A DNA stretch of 64,000 nt from contig JAEHOE010000128.1 of NCBI GenBank assembly GCA_016858145.1, positions 186,001 through 250,000 of the forward strand, written 5' to 3'. The notes beneath the pieces are model-generated. The model did not search any database. It worked only from the letters and a program-made list of their open reading frames with translations, and was not told where the DNA came from. Positions 12,301 to 22,833 of this stretch are shown one piece after another. The position numbers were made by a program, and so were the translations under genes. The first letter of the stretch is position 1, and each line of letters opens with the position of its first letter. Source of the stretch: Edaphochlamys debaryana (Eukaryota > Chlorophyta > Chlorophyceae > Chlamydomonadales).

Positions 12301-14273
12301 GCCGCAGCGAGAGACGCGCCGTGGCCGGTGGAGGTGGTGGAGGCGGGGGTGACTCGGCAAGCGCTGGGGTGCCAGCTGGCGCACCCGACTGCCGCCTCGC
12401 TCACCCTTTCGACCGCTCCTCCCCAACCCTGCCCCACCCTCAGCGGCGCCAACTGCGCCCACGAGAGCCACAAGCACGAGCATGACCACGACCACGATCA
12501 CGACTGCGGGTGGGGAGGCAGCGCGAGCACGCCTGCAGGGCGAGGGGGCGCAGTGAACGCCAGGGCACAGCCGGATCTCGTGTGCAGGGGCCTCAGGGCT
12601 GAGGGACGGGCGGGCCTTGGCCGTACCGCTGAGGGGTACGAGAGCCACATGGGGTAGTTCCGAAGCCGCCGCTGTTCAACGGCACGTCCATATCCCGGGG
12701 GCACGTGATGCTGCGTCAGAGACGTCACCTTGGGGGAGGGTGCGGAGCAGTGGCGGCCGGGGGGGGCGGGAATGGAGTGTTGTTGCGGGGTCGTGTCCTG
12801 AGGACCTGAAGCACAGTGCTTGGTGCTGCTGGCCTCGCCCTAGAGGCTCACCCTCGCCCGCCTTTCCCGCTCCCCTCCTCTGCCCCCCAGTGGCCCCGAC
12901 TGCTCGCACGAGAGCCACAAGCACGACCACGATCACAAGCACGACCACGCGCAGGCCTCCCACTCGCACGACCACGACCACGACTGCAGGTGCGGCCGCG
13001 GCTCCGGGACTGGGACCGGGGGCCTGGGGGGCTCCGTGGGCGGAAGGGGTCCAGGGAGGCCGCTTGGGCCTGGCAGCAGCCCCGCTGGGAGGGCTCCCTA
13101 CTTGGATGTGGATTCCTCCCACCCGCCTCCAGCGCTCATCACCAACCCGGTGTCACCCCCGCTTGCTGCCCTTGCCTTGTCCTCATGTGCCGTCCCCCCC
13201 TCCCTCCTCCCCCGCCCCCCGCCCCCTCAGCGGCGCCAACTGCTCCCACGAGAGCCACGACCACGACCACAAGCACGCCCACGACCACGCCCACGAGGCC
13301 CCTGCGCCCGTGCACGACGACCGCGTGTCGTCCGTGTCGCTGCAGTTCGATGGCGAGATGGACATCGACAAGGTGTGTGTGAGGTTGGGGAGTAGGGTCA
13401 GGGGGGAGGGGGAGGGTGCTGGCAAGCTCGTTGGTCCGGACAGACCCCGCACCTGCCATGCCCCCCATCTCCCCCAACACCTCCCTCCATCTCCCTCCAT
13501 CCTCACCCCACGTCCCCAGGTCAACTACTCCCTGGGCTTCCTGCTGGAGTCCCGCGCTGAGGACCTGTACCGCATCAAGGGCATCCTGGCCATCGCCGGC
13601 TCCGAGTACCGCTTCGTGTACCAGGTGGGGGGGGGGGGGGAGAAAGGGCAGGGGCAGGCAGGCGGTGGCGGGCGGGGAGGGGCGCTTGCGACGCATTTGG
13701 GCAGCCTCGCCGCTGGCGCTTTGGGCCCAGGACATGCAGGCTCCCATCCCCTAAGCTCGGCACGCCTCCCCCCACCCCAACCACCCACCCACCCCCGACG
13801 CCCACCCCCCCAGGGCGTGCACCAGGTGTTCGAGGGCGTGCCCGACCGCAAGTGGCTGCCGGGGGAGAAGCGCTGCTGCAAGGTGCGGGGCCGAGGGGGG
13901 CGGACGGCGCATGCGCTGGCAGCCGGGGGCCACATGGGCACGCCGCAGCACCCAGGCCCTTGGCCCTCACCCCGCTCCGCCCCCGTGCACCCGTGAATGG
14001 ACCCTGGAGCGAGCTGCCGCGCTCCGCCTGACCCTGTCTGGACACCGCAGGCGCCTTTTCCGCTCCTCGTATCCTCCCTTCCGTCGGACTCCCCTCCCTC
14101 TGCATCGTTCGCCGCCGCCTGATCGTCTCCCGCTCGGAGCAGTAACCCTGCCCCCCCTGACCCCCCAGATGGTCTTCATCGGCAAGTACCTGGAGCGGGC
14201 GGACTTCGAGGAGGCCTTCCGCTCCTGCCTGGTTAAGCCCGAGGAGGCCAAGCCGCTCGTGGGCGCGGCGTGA
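9319..14273 (+). CDS. CobW/ZNG1-family metallochaperone GTPase with duplicated His-rich exons
   Basis: Predicted 522 aa from 16 phase-consistent exons: 9319-9585, 9760-9858, 10049-10139, 10313-10365, 10486-10531, 10713-10821, 10954-11053, 11206-11292, 11840-11899, 12106-12176, 12444-12509, 12891-12989, 13231-13372, 13520-13624, 13814-13882, 14169-14273. Known family members use GTP hydrolysis to deliver zinc or cobalt to client proteins. Residues 1-89 are Ala/Arg/Ser-rich with almost no acidic residues early, consistent with an organellar transit peptide. Walker [12 protein letters not shown] is at about 93, the metal-binding GCLCC motif at 153-157, a Walker B-like strand in [10 protein letters not shown], and the guanine-binding motif in ILINKTDL. 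Residues about 305-415 form a His/Asp array built from four similar exons. The rest ([13 protein letters not shown] onward) is the C-terminal CobW domain. The first in-frame ATG is at 9319. Confidence 0.9.
11400..11490 (+). repeat. dispersed repeat, copy 2 (within CobW intron 8)
   Basis: Lies in the 547-bp intron 11293-11839. It shares ordered blocks with 8934-9060, including the 16-nt ATTGTGTTCGTTGCAA and ACGTCCTTGG. This intron is longer and less G/C-tracted inside than its neighbours, which fits an insertion into an intron. Confidence 0.6.
12106..13372 (+). repeat. four tandemly duplicated His-rich exons of the CobW gene
   Basis: Exons 12106-12176, 12444-12509, 12891-12989 and 13231-13372 each contain runs of His-Asp. 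The last three share the start (S/G)G(A/P)(N/D)C(A/S)HESH. The first three end in DHDHDC-type sequence and have the same phase-2 end, and exons 11-13 share phase-2 starts, so any could be added or skipped without breaking frame. The introns between them are 267, 381 and 241 bp. Confidence 0.85.
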
Positions 14274-14942
14274 GGCGGCCCTGGGCGGGGGGTCGGGGGC
14301 CTCGGGGGGCAGGCAGGGCCGCCATGCGCCTGAGGCGGGACGCCTCTGGGGGAGGTAGCTCGTAGTGGGAGCGTACATGGGCTCGTGGAAGCGTCTGTCG
14401 GAATAAGCACGGATCTTGAGGAGGCAAGGCACGGCGGGGGTGGCCACCATGCATGACTGATTCGCGAAGCACACTACTCGATAAGGTTAAACGTGGGTGG
14501 GACCGTGTGTTGCGGGCATGCCAGTTGGACGGTTTTGCCCTGTGCAACCTCTGTAACGCGCCGTTCGGAGACCTGCACCAGAATTGCCCAGTTACTGCGG
14601 CCGCACGCGTACCTGCGCCCAAGGGCGCGGACGGTGTCGGCCCTTAGCTTGCTGTACTAGGACCCGGCAGCAACGTGTTCGGGCTTGAGCAACCTCGCCG
14701 TGGAGTCCGGGGTGTGACTGCGCACGCAGCGCACCAGCCTATGTGGCAACATGTATCGGTGCTCCAGGGTCCAGGCCACCAGGGCTTGGGCGGTGCAAGG
14801 GGGCATCTGACTGCTGCGTATGCGTTGGAGGCTGGGCTGCTTCAGGACTGGCAAAGCAGTGAGGGATGCCGCAGGTGGGGGCTGGTGCAGCGGGTGGCGG
14901 GGGCGCAGCAGGGCGAGCCGCTCTTCCTCTCCCGACTGCGCC
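14274..14942. other. intergenic region between convergent genes
   Basis: About 670 bp holding the 3' UTRs of the CobW gene and the AlkB-like gene. A plus-strand TGTAA occurs at 14552. The stretch next to 14942 (from about 14890) is also present in the fragment copy at 41250-41290. No additional gene was seen. Confidence 0.4.
14552..14556 (+). terminator. TGTAA polyadenylation motif
   Basis: TGTAA lies 279 bp after the CobW stop codon, a usual distance for the chlorophycean polyadenylation signal. Support is positional only. Confidence 0.4.
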
Positions 14943-16960
14943 TCACATCTCGCACAGCACGATGTCGGGGCAGAGGCGGCGCAGCGTGACCGACAGCCGC
15001 ACGCCTCGCCGCACCAGCAGCCCCCCGGAGTGGTCAGCCTCCGTCCCAGGCTCCCCGCTGCGGACGGCCCCCACGCAAGCTCTCCCCAGGCCCTCGGCGG
15101 CCGCACGCTTGGCCCCGCCGCCAGCATCTCCCTCGGCCTCGGCGGACCCCGCCTCCTCCGCCTTCCGCTTGCCTCCCAGCACGCACCCGCCCTCAGCCGC
15201 CGCCCCTTCTTTTGCCCCACGCCCTGTACGTGACCAGGCCTCCTGCCCTCCTGTGGCCCCTCCGGTGAGTGGTGCCGCACCCACGTGCTCTGCCCCAAAC
15301 CCCCCATATGCCCCGTAGTCCCCCGCCCCCGCCCCCTGCCGCGCGGGCGGCGCCTCCCCCAGGCGCTCCCGCTCCACCGCCGCAATGCCGTGCGCCCAGC
15401 CGTACCGCGCCTCTCCCGCCAGCCCCAGCACGTCCCCCCCCTGCAGCAGCACCCGCAGCACGCCCCGCCGCCGGTCCAGCCAGCAGCACCCCGCATCCAC
15501 ACACGCCTCCTCCTCCCCCTCCCTCGAGGCCCCCTCCGCCTCCTTCCTCCCTTCCTCGCTGCAGCCCCCCTGCCCGCCCGCCTGTGCGGCCCCCGCCCCC
15601 GCCCCCACGCGGCTGAAGGACATGACGCAGGGCCCCCCCACGCTGACCACCACGATGCCGTCCTGGAGGAGGAAGTCGGGGCCAGAAGGGAGGGGGCACG
15701 GGGGCGTAAGCAAAACACCCCCTCGGGGCCGCCAGGCCATCAGAAGTTGGAGAAAGCAGGGGCGGCCGCTCCTTCTGCTGCCCCCCTCGCCACCACGTGC
15801 CCCATGGGCACACGATCGAGGCCCCACCCTCACCAGTCACGTTCATGTACCCCCCCTCTTCCCCCAACCTGGAAGCGGGCCAGGTCCACGTGGTCGCATA
15901 TGCCCTCCCCCGGGCGGTACAGGTTGACGATGGCCTGGTCGAAGCGGGGCCGCCGGGCCACCAGGGGGGGAGGCAGCAGCAGGCCTGCAAGGGGGGGGGG
16001 CAGGTGGGGGCCAGGGGGGAGGGCGGGATTCGGCTCGGGGCCGGGAGGACAGAGAGTTCTTTGCGGGAGGCTGGGCTGGAGAGACCGGAACGCAGCGTGC
16101 CTGCCGGGCCGCGGTCCCATCCGTCAGCAGCCCTGCGGCCCTTGGTTGCCACCTGTACCCGCATCCCCACCTATGCACCCCGCCGCCCCCCCCCCCGCCC
16201 CACCGTATCCGGGCAGCTCCTCCGCCAGGCGCTGCGCCCAGGGCGGCAGGCGGCCGAAGAACATGGCCTGGTTGGGGGCCCCGGGGGGGCGGCCGGAGGG
16301 GCCGGGGGGGCCGGCAGGGGCGGATGCTGCGCTGCAGGCCCCCCTCCGCTGCTCCTCGGGAGCCTGGTCCGCCTCACGACCCGCCGCAGCCCCGCTCCCT
16401 AGCTGCTCCTCCACCCCCTGCTGCCCCTCAAGCCCATCTCCCTCCTGGGGCAGGCCCTCCCCCGCCAGGCAGCCGCTGCGAAGGATGGCTGCCGCCAGGC
16501 GCAGCTGCGGGTTGGAGGGGTGGTAGGGAAGGGTCAGGAATAAGGGCCGGGGTCAAGGTGGGGCTGGGCGCGTGAGCGGTGAAGCTCTAGTGCCACAGCC
16601 CCTCAGTTCCATCGCCCTCCACCGTCTGCCCCGCTATCCCTGCCCTGCCTCCCTCCCACCTGCTGCTCCGGCGGCACCAGGCCCCGCAGCAGCACCAGGC
16701 CCGGCAGCGGCCGCAGCGGGCGCAGGGGGCCGGGGTCGCCGCAGCCGCTGCCGGAGGGGCCGGCAGGCGCGGGGGGAAGCAGGTCGACCATGCTGGCCTG
16801 CGGAGGGGGGAGGGGAGATGCGTGTGGCACGCCTCCACAGGTTGCAAGGTGGGATTTCACTCACGCGAAGGGCGTCCAGCAAGGGGTGGTTCGGCACCGC
16901 GTCATCGTCGCTGGAGCTGTCGTCGTCGCCGAACAGCTCTGCAAGCAGCTCGTCCGACAT
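14943..16960 (-). CDS. AlkB-like 2-oxoglutarate/Fe(II)-dependent dioxygenase
   Basis: Predicted 456 aa from five phase-consistent exons: 16865-16960, 16660-16797, 16204-16504, 15869-15984, 14943-15662. AlkB homologues oxidatively demethylate nucleic acids or proteins. FDQAIVNLYRPGEGICDHVD supplies the first iron ligands (HxD, His210 and Asp212). DGIVVVSVGGPCVMSF follows as the next core strand. YGWAHGI carries the second His (about 308), and RLSVTLRRL (about 439-447) carries the Arg residues that bind 2-oxoglutarate. Two low-complexity insertions interrupt the core: about 35 Gly/Glu-rich residues after MSFSR, and about 120 residues of KRKAEEAG-type sequence between the second His and the Arg motif. 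The N terminus (MSDELLAELFGDDDSSSDDD) is acidic. The substrate is not predictable from sequence. A truncated copy lies at 40936-41290. The gene is divergent from the one at 17264. Confidence 0.82.
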
Positions 16961-17263
16961 CTCACAGGCCGCAGCGCGTAGTCGGGTTATGCGACAGATT
17001 CCATGGCGACAGAGGGCACCTTTCGCAAGGGAGGGCTGGACAGCGGACGCCGAGGGCGCCGTAGCGCGATTTGCCGGAACCCGACACGCATGTGCTCACT
17101 CAGGCAGGCTCGCTCGGCCGCCCTTCAAGCAAAATACTGAATAGCTTCTATTGTTGCCTCGCTATCCGCTCACGTTAAAGCCATCCAGAGCGGGTTAGCT
17201 GCTCGCGACGTCTGTCGCCGCTTGCGTCACGCGCGCCGAGACCTTCGCCGCGACTGGGCAGCA
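16961..17263. promoter_or_regulatory. divergent promoter region between AlkB-like gene and 17264 gene
   Basis: Only 303 bp separate the two opposing start codons, so the promoters are probably shared or overlapping. The stretch 17140-17180 is locally AT-richer than the surroundings. I recognise no TATA box or known motif. Confidence 0.4.
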
Positions 17264-20200
17264 ATGCGCTCGATCCTTGCAGCCTCCACTAGCTCGACAG
17301 CTTCCTGTCGGGGCCTCCCTGGTGCGTCCCCGGCCCCCTGTTTTGTTGAGGCACGGCCGCGCGGAGTCGTCACCAGAGGCATTCTTACAAGCCAGAGCCA
17401 GCAGAGCTTCAAGAACCGACACCAGGTGAGCTAGTCGGTCGACACTGGCCATGCCGCAAGTCGCATGCACTTGGTCACGACTCCACGTCGATTCTAACCC
17501 GCTTGCCCTCCACACCCCGCCGCTGGATTGCGCTTTGATGACAGGAAGTTCTTGCGGATCCGGAGGTGCGCCAGGGCGACCCTATCGAGCCAAACTGTTG
17601 CATCGCAGCTGCGCACAGACGTGACCAGCCCGCCCGGACTTACACGTGCGCAAACCCTGCCCTCCCCCTCTCCAGTGGTATGGGCCCACTCACGGCAGCC
17701 AACCGCAGGCTCCGGCCTCGGTAGCTGTGTCAGTGGCACCGGTCGCAACCCGGACGGTGTGTACCGGAAGCGTACGGGCCTGCGCACGGGGACATCAGAG
17801 AGGAAGTGCGCGGAGGGGGCCCCTCTCTCCTGCCAGAGGCTCTGCAATCCGTATTTACGCTGTTTGCCGAGCTCCGCAGCTGAGGCCCGCCCGCCCCCCT
17901 TCCCCGCTCTGCTCCACCCCAGGACGTGCGCCTCATGTCCAGCTTCACCCACGTGCTCAAGGCCCAGAAGCTGGACCTCTCGGTGGGGCCCGGGCGCCAT
18001 GGGGGCAGCACGGCTGGGGATCTGGGGCAAGACAGGGGGGGGGCGACTGCTAGGGAAGCGGTGCGTGCGCTCGGCTGACCAGGACTAGGGGTGAGCCGCG
18101 TAAGGCCAGGCACCGCGTCACCCCCCTCCCATCGTGCCCCCCCCCTCCCCCCGATGCGTAGGTGCTGTTCTGTGCGGAGCCGCTGCTGAGCGCCGACGCA
18201 GCGCCCATGTGCGACCTCAGCGCCAACCACCACCAGGAGGTGTGTGTGTGGGGGTGTGTGTGGGGGTGGACGCCTTGGGTGTGCGGTTGCTTCTACCCAA
18301 GGGTGCATTGGGGCGCCCGAGTGCCGGCACCTGGCGGCGCAGCTCGGAAATGCGGGACCCAGCCGCTGCCCTGCTGAGCCGTCTTCATGCAGTTATGCAC
18401 CCCCGGACCCTCCCCCCTCTCCCCCTCGACATGCCCCTTTTGAATCCCTCGTCCTGTTCCTCGTCCTCGTCCCCGCCTCCGCCTCCCCCCCCCCGCCCCA
18501 GCTGCTGTCGGAGTACCTCACCTCGGGCTCGCTGCGCGTGGGCGAGGAGCTGCCCCACTGGTTCGTCAACGGCAACCTGCGGGGGGCCATCAAGTGCTGG
18601 CTGGCGTCGCGGCCCGCGGCCAAGGCGCTGGCGGAGGCGGGCGGGCCCTCCTCGCCCACCTGCACCGCCGCCGTGGAGGCGCTGGCGGGGCTGCTGGCGG
18701 GGCGGTGCCGCCTGGGCGCTGCGGTGGCGGGGCGGGGCGCGGGGGCGCACCACAGCGGCGCCTCGCTGGTGGACGCGCTGCTGGGGAGCATGCCCGCGTG
18801 GGCGCCCGGGAAGGCGGGGGAGATATCGGGGTGGGAGCCATCGGGGGTGGCGGCCACGGAGGAGGTGCGGCGAGGGGGGGCAGGGGGAGAAGCCGCTGGG
18901 GAGGGGGTGCTGAGTGGCCGTCGCTTGGGAGCCTGGGGCACCCGGGGCACCTGCTCCCCACTTACGCTTCTGCGGTCGGGGTGGTCCCGGTGTCCACACT
19001 CTCTCGGCTTCCCCCTGCACTCTCAACCCCTCCCCGCCCTCGCCTTCCGCCCCATGCACCCCCTTATCGTCTTTCGCTTGAGATGGTACCCCATGCCCCC
19101 TCCCCCCCCAAACGCAGGACGTGTCCTCCCTGGCCCTGTTCGGCTGCCTGGTGTACTCTGCGCGGCTGGACGTGGGCGAGTTCCTGGCGCAGCTGTGCGG
19201 GGCGGACCCCTTCAGCTGGGCGGTGGCGCAGATATCGCAGGGCTCCATCGCGGAGCCGGACCCCTGGCTGCTGGAGCGGTACTTCATGAGCAGGGTGGGG
19301 CGGGGGGGGGGAGAGGGTGGAGTGAGGAGGGGAAGAGGAAAGAGGAGGTGAAGAGGAACGAGGGGGGCCGGTGGGGTCAGATGAGGAACGAGAGAAGGGC
19401 CATCGTGGGCGCGAGAAGCGTGTGGATCTCGTGGTTCGTGGGCCAGAGCTGCACGCTGCCGTCAACCTCCTCCCCTCTCCCCCGCCGTGGACTTCCCCCG
19501 CAGCACTCCGTGGGCGAGGCGCTGCCCATGTGGTACGCCAAGTGGGGTGTGCGCGAGGAGGTCGGCAGCTGGCTGGCGGGGCCGCAGGTGCGCGAAGGGA
19601 CCGGCGCGCGAGGGGCAGTCGGGGGGAAACGAGTTATCAATGGGCAGGCGGCAGCAGCAGATTAGCGTGCGTCTGTCGGTCTGGGCCGTGCCTGCCGGCC
19701 CCCTCCCTCACTGCCCCTCCTCCACCCCACCCCCCCACCCCCAGGCCGCCGACCTGGTCCGCTCGCTGCTGGAGGCGCGGGGCGTCACGCAGCACCACGC
19801 CCACACCGCCGCCCCCGCGGGCTCGGGCCACCCGCACGGCAGCCGCGGCGCCTGCCTGCTGGCGGCCCTGGGGGCGCTGGAGGCGCGGGCGGCGGCGCTG
19901 CTGGGGCAGCCCGAGGGGGCGGTGCGGGCGGCGCGGGGCGTCAAGGTGCCGGACCTGGAGGACCCCGCGGGTGAGGGCCAGGGCAGGGAGGGGGGGGGCG
20001 AGCTGGGCCAGGGCAGGGCAGCTTGGCCCTGAAGAGATCGGCGGGGCCTTGCTTCCCGCGTCGCCTCTGCGTCCCCTGAACACGCCCTGCCTCTGGGCTC
20101 CTTGTTCACCCACCCCCCTCAACGCAACAAACAACCACCCCCCTCCTCCCTTCCCCCTCTCCAGGCGCCTCCTACGTGGCCGACCTGCTGGTGGAGGCGC

Positions 20201-20538
20201 AGCGCACCAGCGGGGGCGGGGCGGCGCTCATCGCGGTGGCGTTGTGGCTGGGGCCGGGCGGGGCGGAGGGCGAGGAGGACGGCAGCCTGGCCACTCGGGC
20301 GCGGCGCGCTCGCGAGCGGCTGGACTGGCTGGGCTTCCTGGCGGCGCAGCGGCACGAGCACGCGGGGCACCGCACGGCGCTGGCGGTGACGCGCGTGCTG
20401 CTCATGGTCCCCCCGCTGCTGTGCGAGGCGCAGGGGCAGGGGCAGGGGCACGACCGCGAGGCCAAGAAGCTGCCCGCCTCGCTCATGCACTACCTGGAGA
20501 CCAGCGGCGTGCGGATCGTGTGGGCGGACGAGCTGTGA
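17264..20538 (+). CDS. unknown protein with mitochondrial-type presequence
   Basis: I do not recognise the family. Clear exons are 17264-17425, 17923-17982, 18162-18239, 18502-18864, 19118-19294, 19504-19587, 19745-19970 and 20165-20538. One further exon begins at 17546 (EVLADPEVRQGDPIEPN), but its 3' border and join to 17923 are unresolved because no donor gives the needed phase. Total length is near 530 aa. The first 54 residues are rich in Ser, Ala and Arg with one Glu, as in a mitochondrial presequence, which is inference. The body is mostly Leu/Ala-rich and probably helical, with segments such as LLSEYLTSGSLRVGEELPHW and ASYVADLLVEAQRTSGG. No catalytic motif, metal site or strong membrane segment stands out. 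It could be a lineage-specific accessory subunit, but nothing in the sequence proves this. Confidence 0.65.
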
Positions 20539-22833
20539 GGCAGGGGGGAACAAAGGAGGCCCAGGGGGCTGCCGGTGGTGGGGGGTGGGGCGGCTGCCGG
20601 CTGCAGAGAGTCAGCTGGCGAGGACGTGGACCCGAGGCTCTTGTTTGGTGGGGCGGTCGGGTCGTGAACGTGCAGGCCTGCGTGCGTGCATGTGGGGCCC
20701 CAGGGTGGATACCGGTGCGGTGACCACGGGAGTGCGGGGCCGAGCTGGAGGGCTATAGGGCTCATAGGAGCTGCGTGGAGCAGAGAGCTTGGCGGCAGGG
20801 GGGAGCAGGCGGTTGTCACGGCGGTCACCGCGGCAGAGCAGAGCAACAACAGACACGGAGCAGATCTTGCGAGGGACGTGGTAGCTGTAGTTCAGGCAGA
20901 TACAGGGTATGTTATCCGCCGGGCGGGTGGAGCGGAGCCCCTCCCTCAGGGCCCTGGCAACCGGCCTAGCCCGGGGCCTTGCTCGCATGTGCCTGTGAGG
21001 GAAGGGATGTTTTGCAGTACCGTAAGCGAGGGGTTGGAGCCCTCTGGGTGAGCGCCCGGCGTTTGGGCGCCAGCGCGCTCCGCAGGCGGGGCATGAGCCC
21101 GGTGCGGACCTGAATCACTGTACAATTCATGGCCGTGGTGGCGCCGCATGGGCGTTTTGAGTTGGCTTGCGGGAGCCCTTGCTTTCCCCGGGTGCGGGCA
21201 TAGCTTATCCATGCATCTTGTGAGGTATTGTCGGGATAGAGCGGTGTGTGTTGTCTGGGAAGTGCTCTGCAAGCCGTCGTGTACTGTGTGGCATTGCCCC
21301 TGAGGAACACTTGAGGTGTGCCCGTGTGCTAGCGATAGAGCGGGTTACTGAGCCTACAGCTCGCAGGCATACAGCACTGTTGTGGTGATAAGGGCTGGTA
21401 GGGAAGCGGGAAAGGGCTTGCAGGTAGGGTGGATGTGTTCTGTGGTGGCTGCCAGTACGGTATGGCGGGATGGTTGGGGTCGTCCGGTGGCCTGGGCCCC
21501 TCCAGCGCACATGCGCCGGAGGCCTGCGGTCCCCGCCCCTGCTGGAGCTGACTTGAGTTACGTTGTTGTGTGCAGGCTTTCTTGCCGTCGTGAGGGTGGG
21601 ATTGTTGCTGTTTGATGACTTGATGGTTGCAGGGCGTGTGACGGCGGCCAGGCCGAAAGCCGAAGGACAGAACGCCGAAGGGGCCGAGCGGCTTGCTGGA
21701 GCTAAGCAGAACCATGGCAGCTAGGTCAGTTCAGGATGGTTTGCTGACGGGCTGCGGACAGTTGAGGGGGATCCAGGCGAGGAAGTCTCGCTTGTACCTG
21801 TTTGGGTGCGCTAAACGGCGATGCACGCCGCACGCAAGGCTGCAATGAATGACCGACGTTGCGCGCGGCGCCTTGTGCTGAGACAGCGGACACCCACTGC
21901 ATGCCCCACGACATCAAGTGCCCGTCAGCCACCAACCCAGCACAGGGATTGCTCTTGCGCGTGGCATCCTGCAGACTACCGGTAAACGGGCCAGGGGCCC
22001 TGCTGCTCCCGGCCGCCCCTGCACTAAGAGCGCACCACGGCAGCGGCCACACCCACCCAAACGGGGGGGGGTAAAGAGCCAGCTAGCTCTCCACCCCTGG
22101 TTGAACGGTGAAGGGTCCTCCTGCACGCACTCGGCTGTCTCTCTTTGGCGGTGTGAACCATCCCGTGACTGGGAGGGGGGCCGGGGGAAAACGCACGCTG
22201 CAGATACGCACAGACCGGGCTTACATGGCAGGCCCACGCTTTGTTGGCGGGGCCATCTCGGGCCGGCTACCCTTCCAGCCAACACATGCATGCATCTGTC
22301 ACTTGCATAGTATTCATGATTCCACTCTAGCTGCGGTACTCACTACCATTCCAAAAGCACCCCGCACCCCGCACGTCTGTCCATCCTGCGGTGACCCGTC
22401 AGACATGCATGCCCATGCCCTCAAAGGGGCCCTACCAGCCAGGCTACATCACTGCTGCCCAATGTCAGCAACCGCGCACCTCGGCGCTCTGGTGCGGCTG
22501 CCAGTGCCCCGTGCCCTTGCGGCACTCAGGGAGGCGCCCGCTTGCACGGTGCCATGCTGTCCACAACTTAATGCACGCCCATTACTCCTGCGCATCCTGC
22601 CAGTTGATTGTTGCCCAGCTGCCTCCCGTGCTCCCTAGTCCCCACCCTCTGAGGAGTCTCCAACAGGCAACAGTCTAACGCGCACGCAACGAAGCCACAC
22701 CAATCAAATCCTAGTCCCGCAATCTGTCCGGGCCCGGCCACGCACAATCGAGTCTGCTACCTGCCTACTACTACCAGCAGGCGAGTAGCGGCAAGCTGCC
22801 GCTCGTGGCCCCCGGCCATGTGCTGTCCTCCGT
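20539..22833. other. gene-poor intergenic region (2.3 kb)
   Basis: The region is lower in GC and lacks the G-run/C-run intron signature. Open frames up to about 180 codons occur on both strands, but none shows a domain, a signal peptide or consistent splice junctions. It must hold the 3' UTRs of the genes ending at 20538 and 22834. A TTACA (minus-strand TGTAA) is at 22221-22225, about 600 bp after the minus-strand stop. Nothing else was recognised. Confidence 0.4.
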
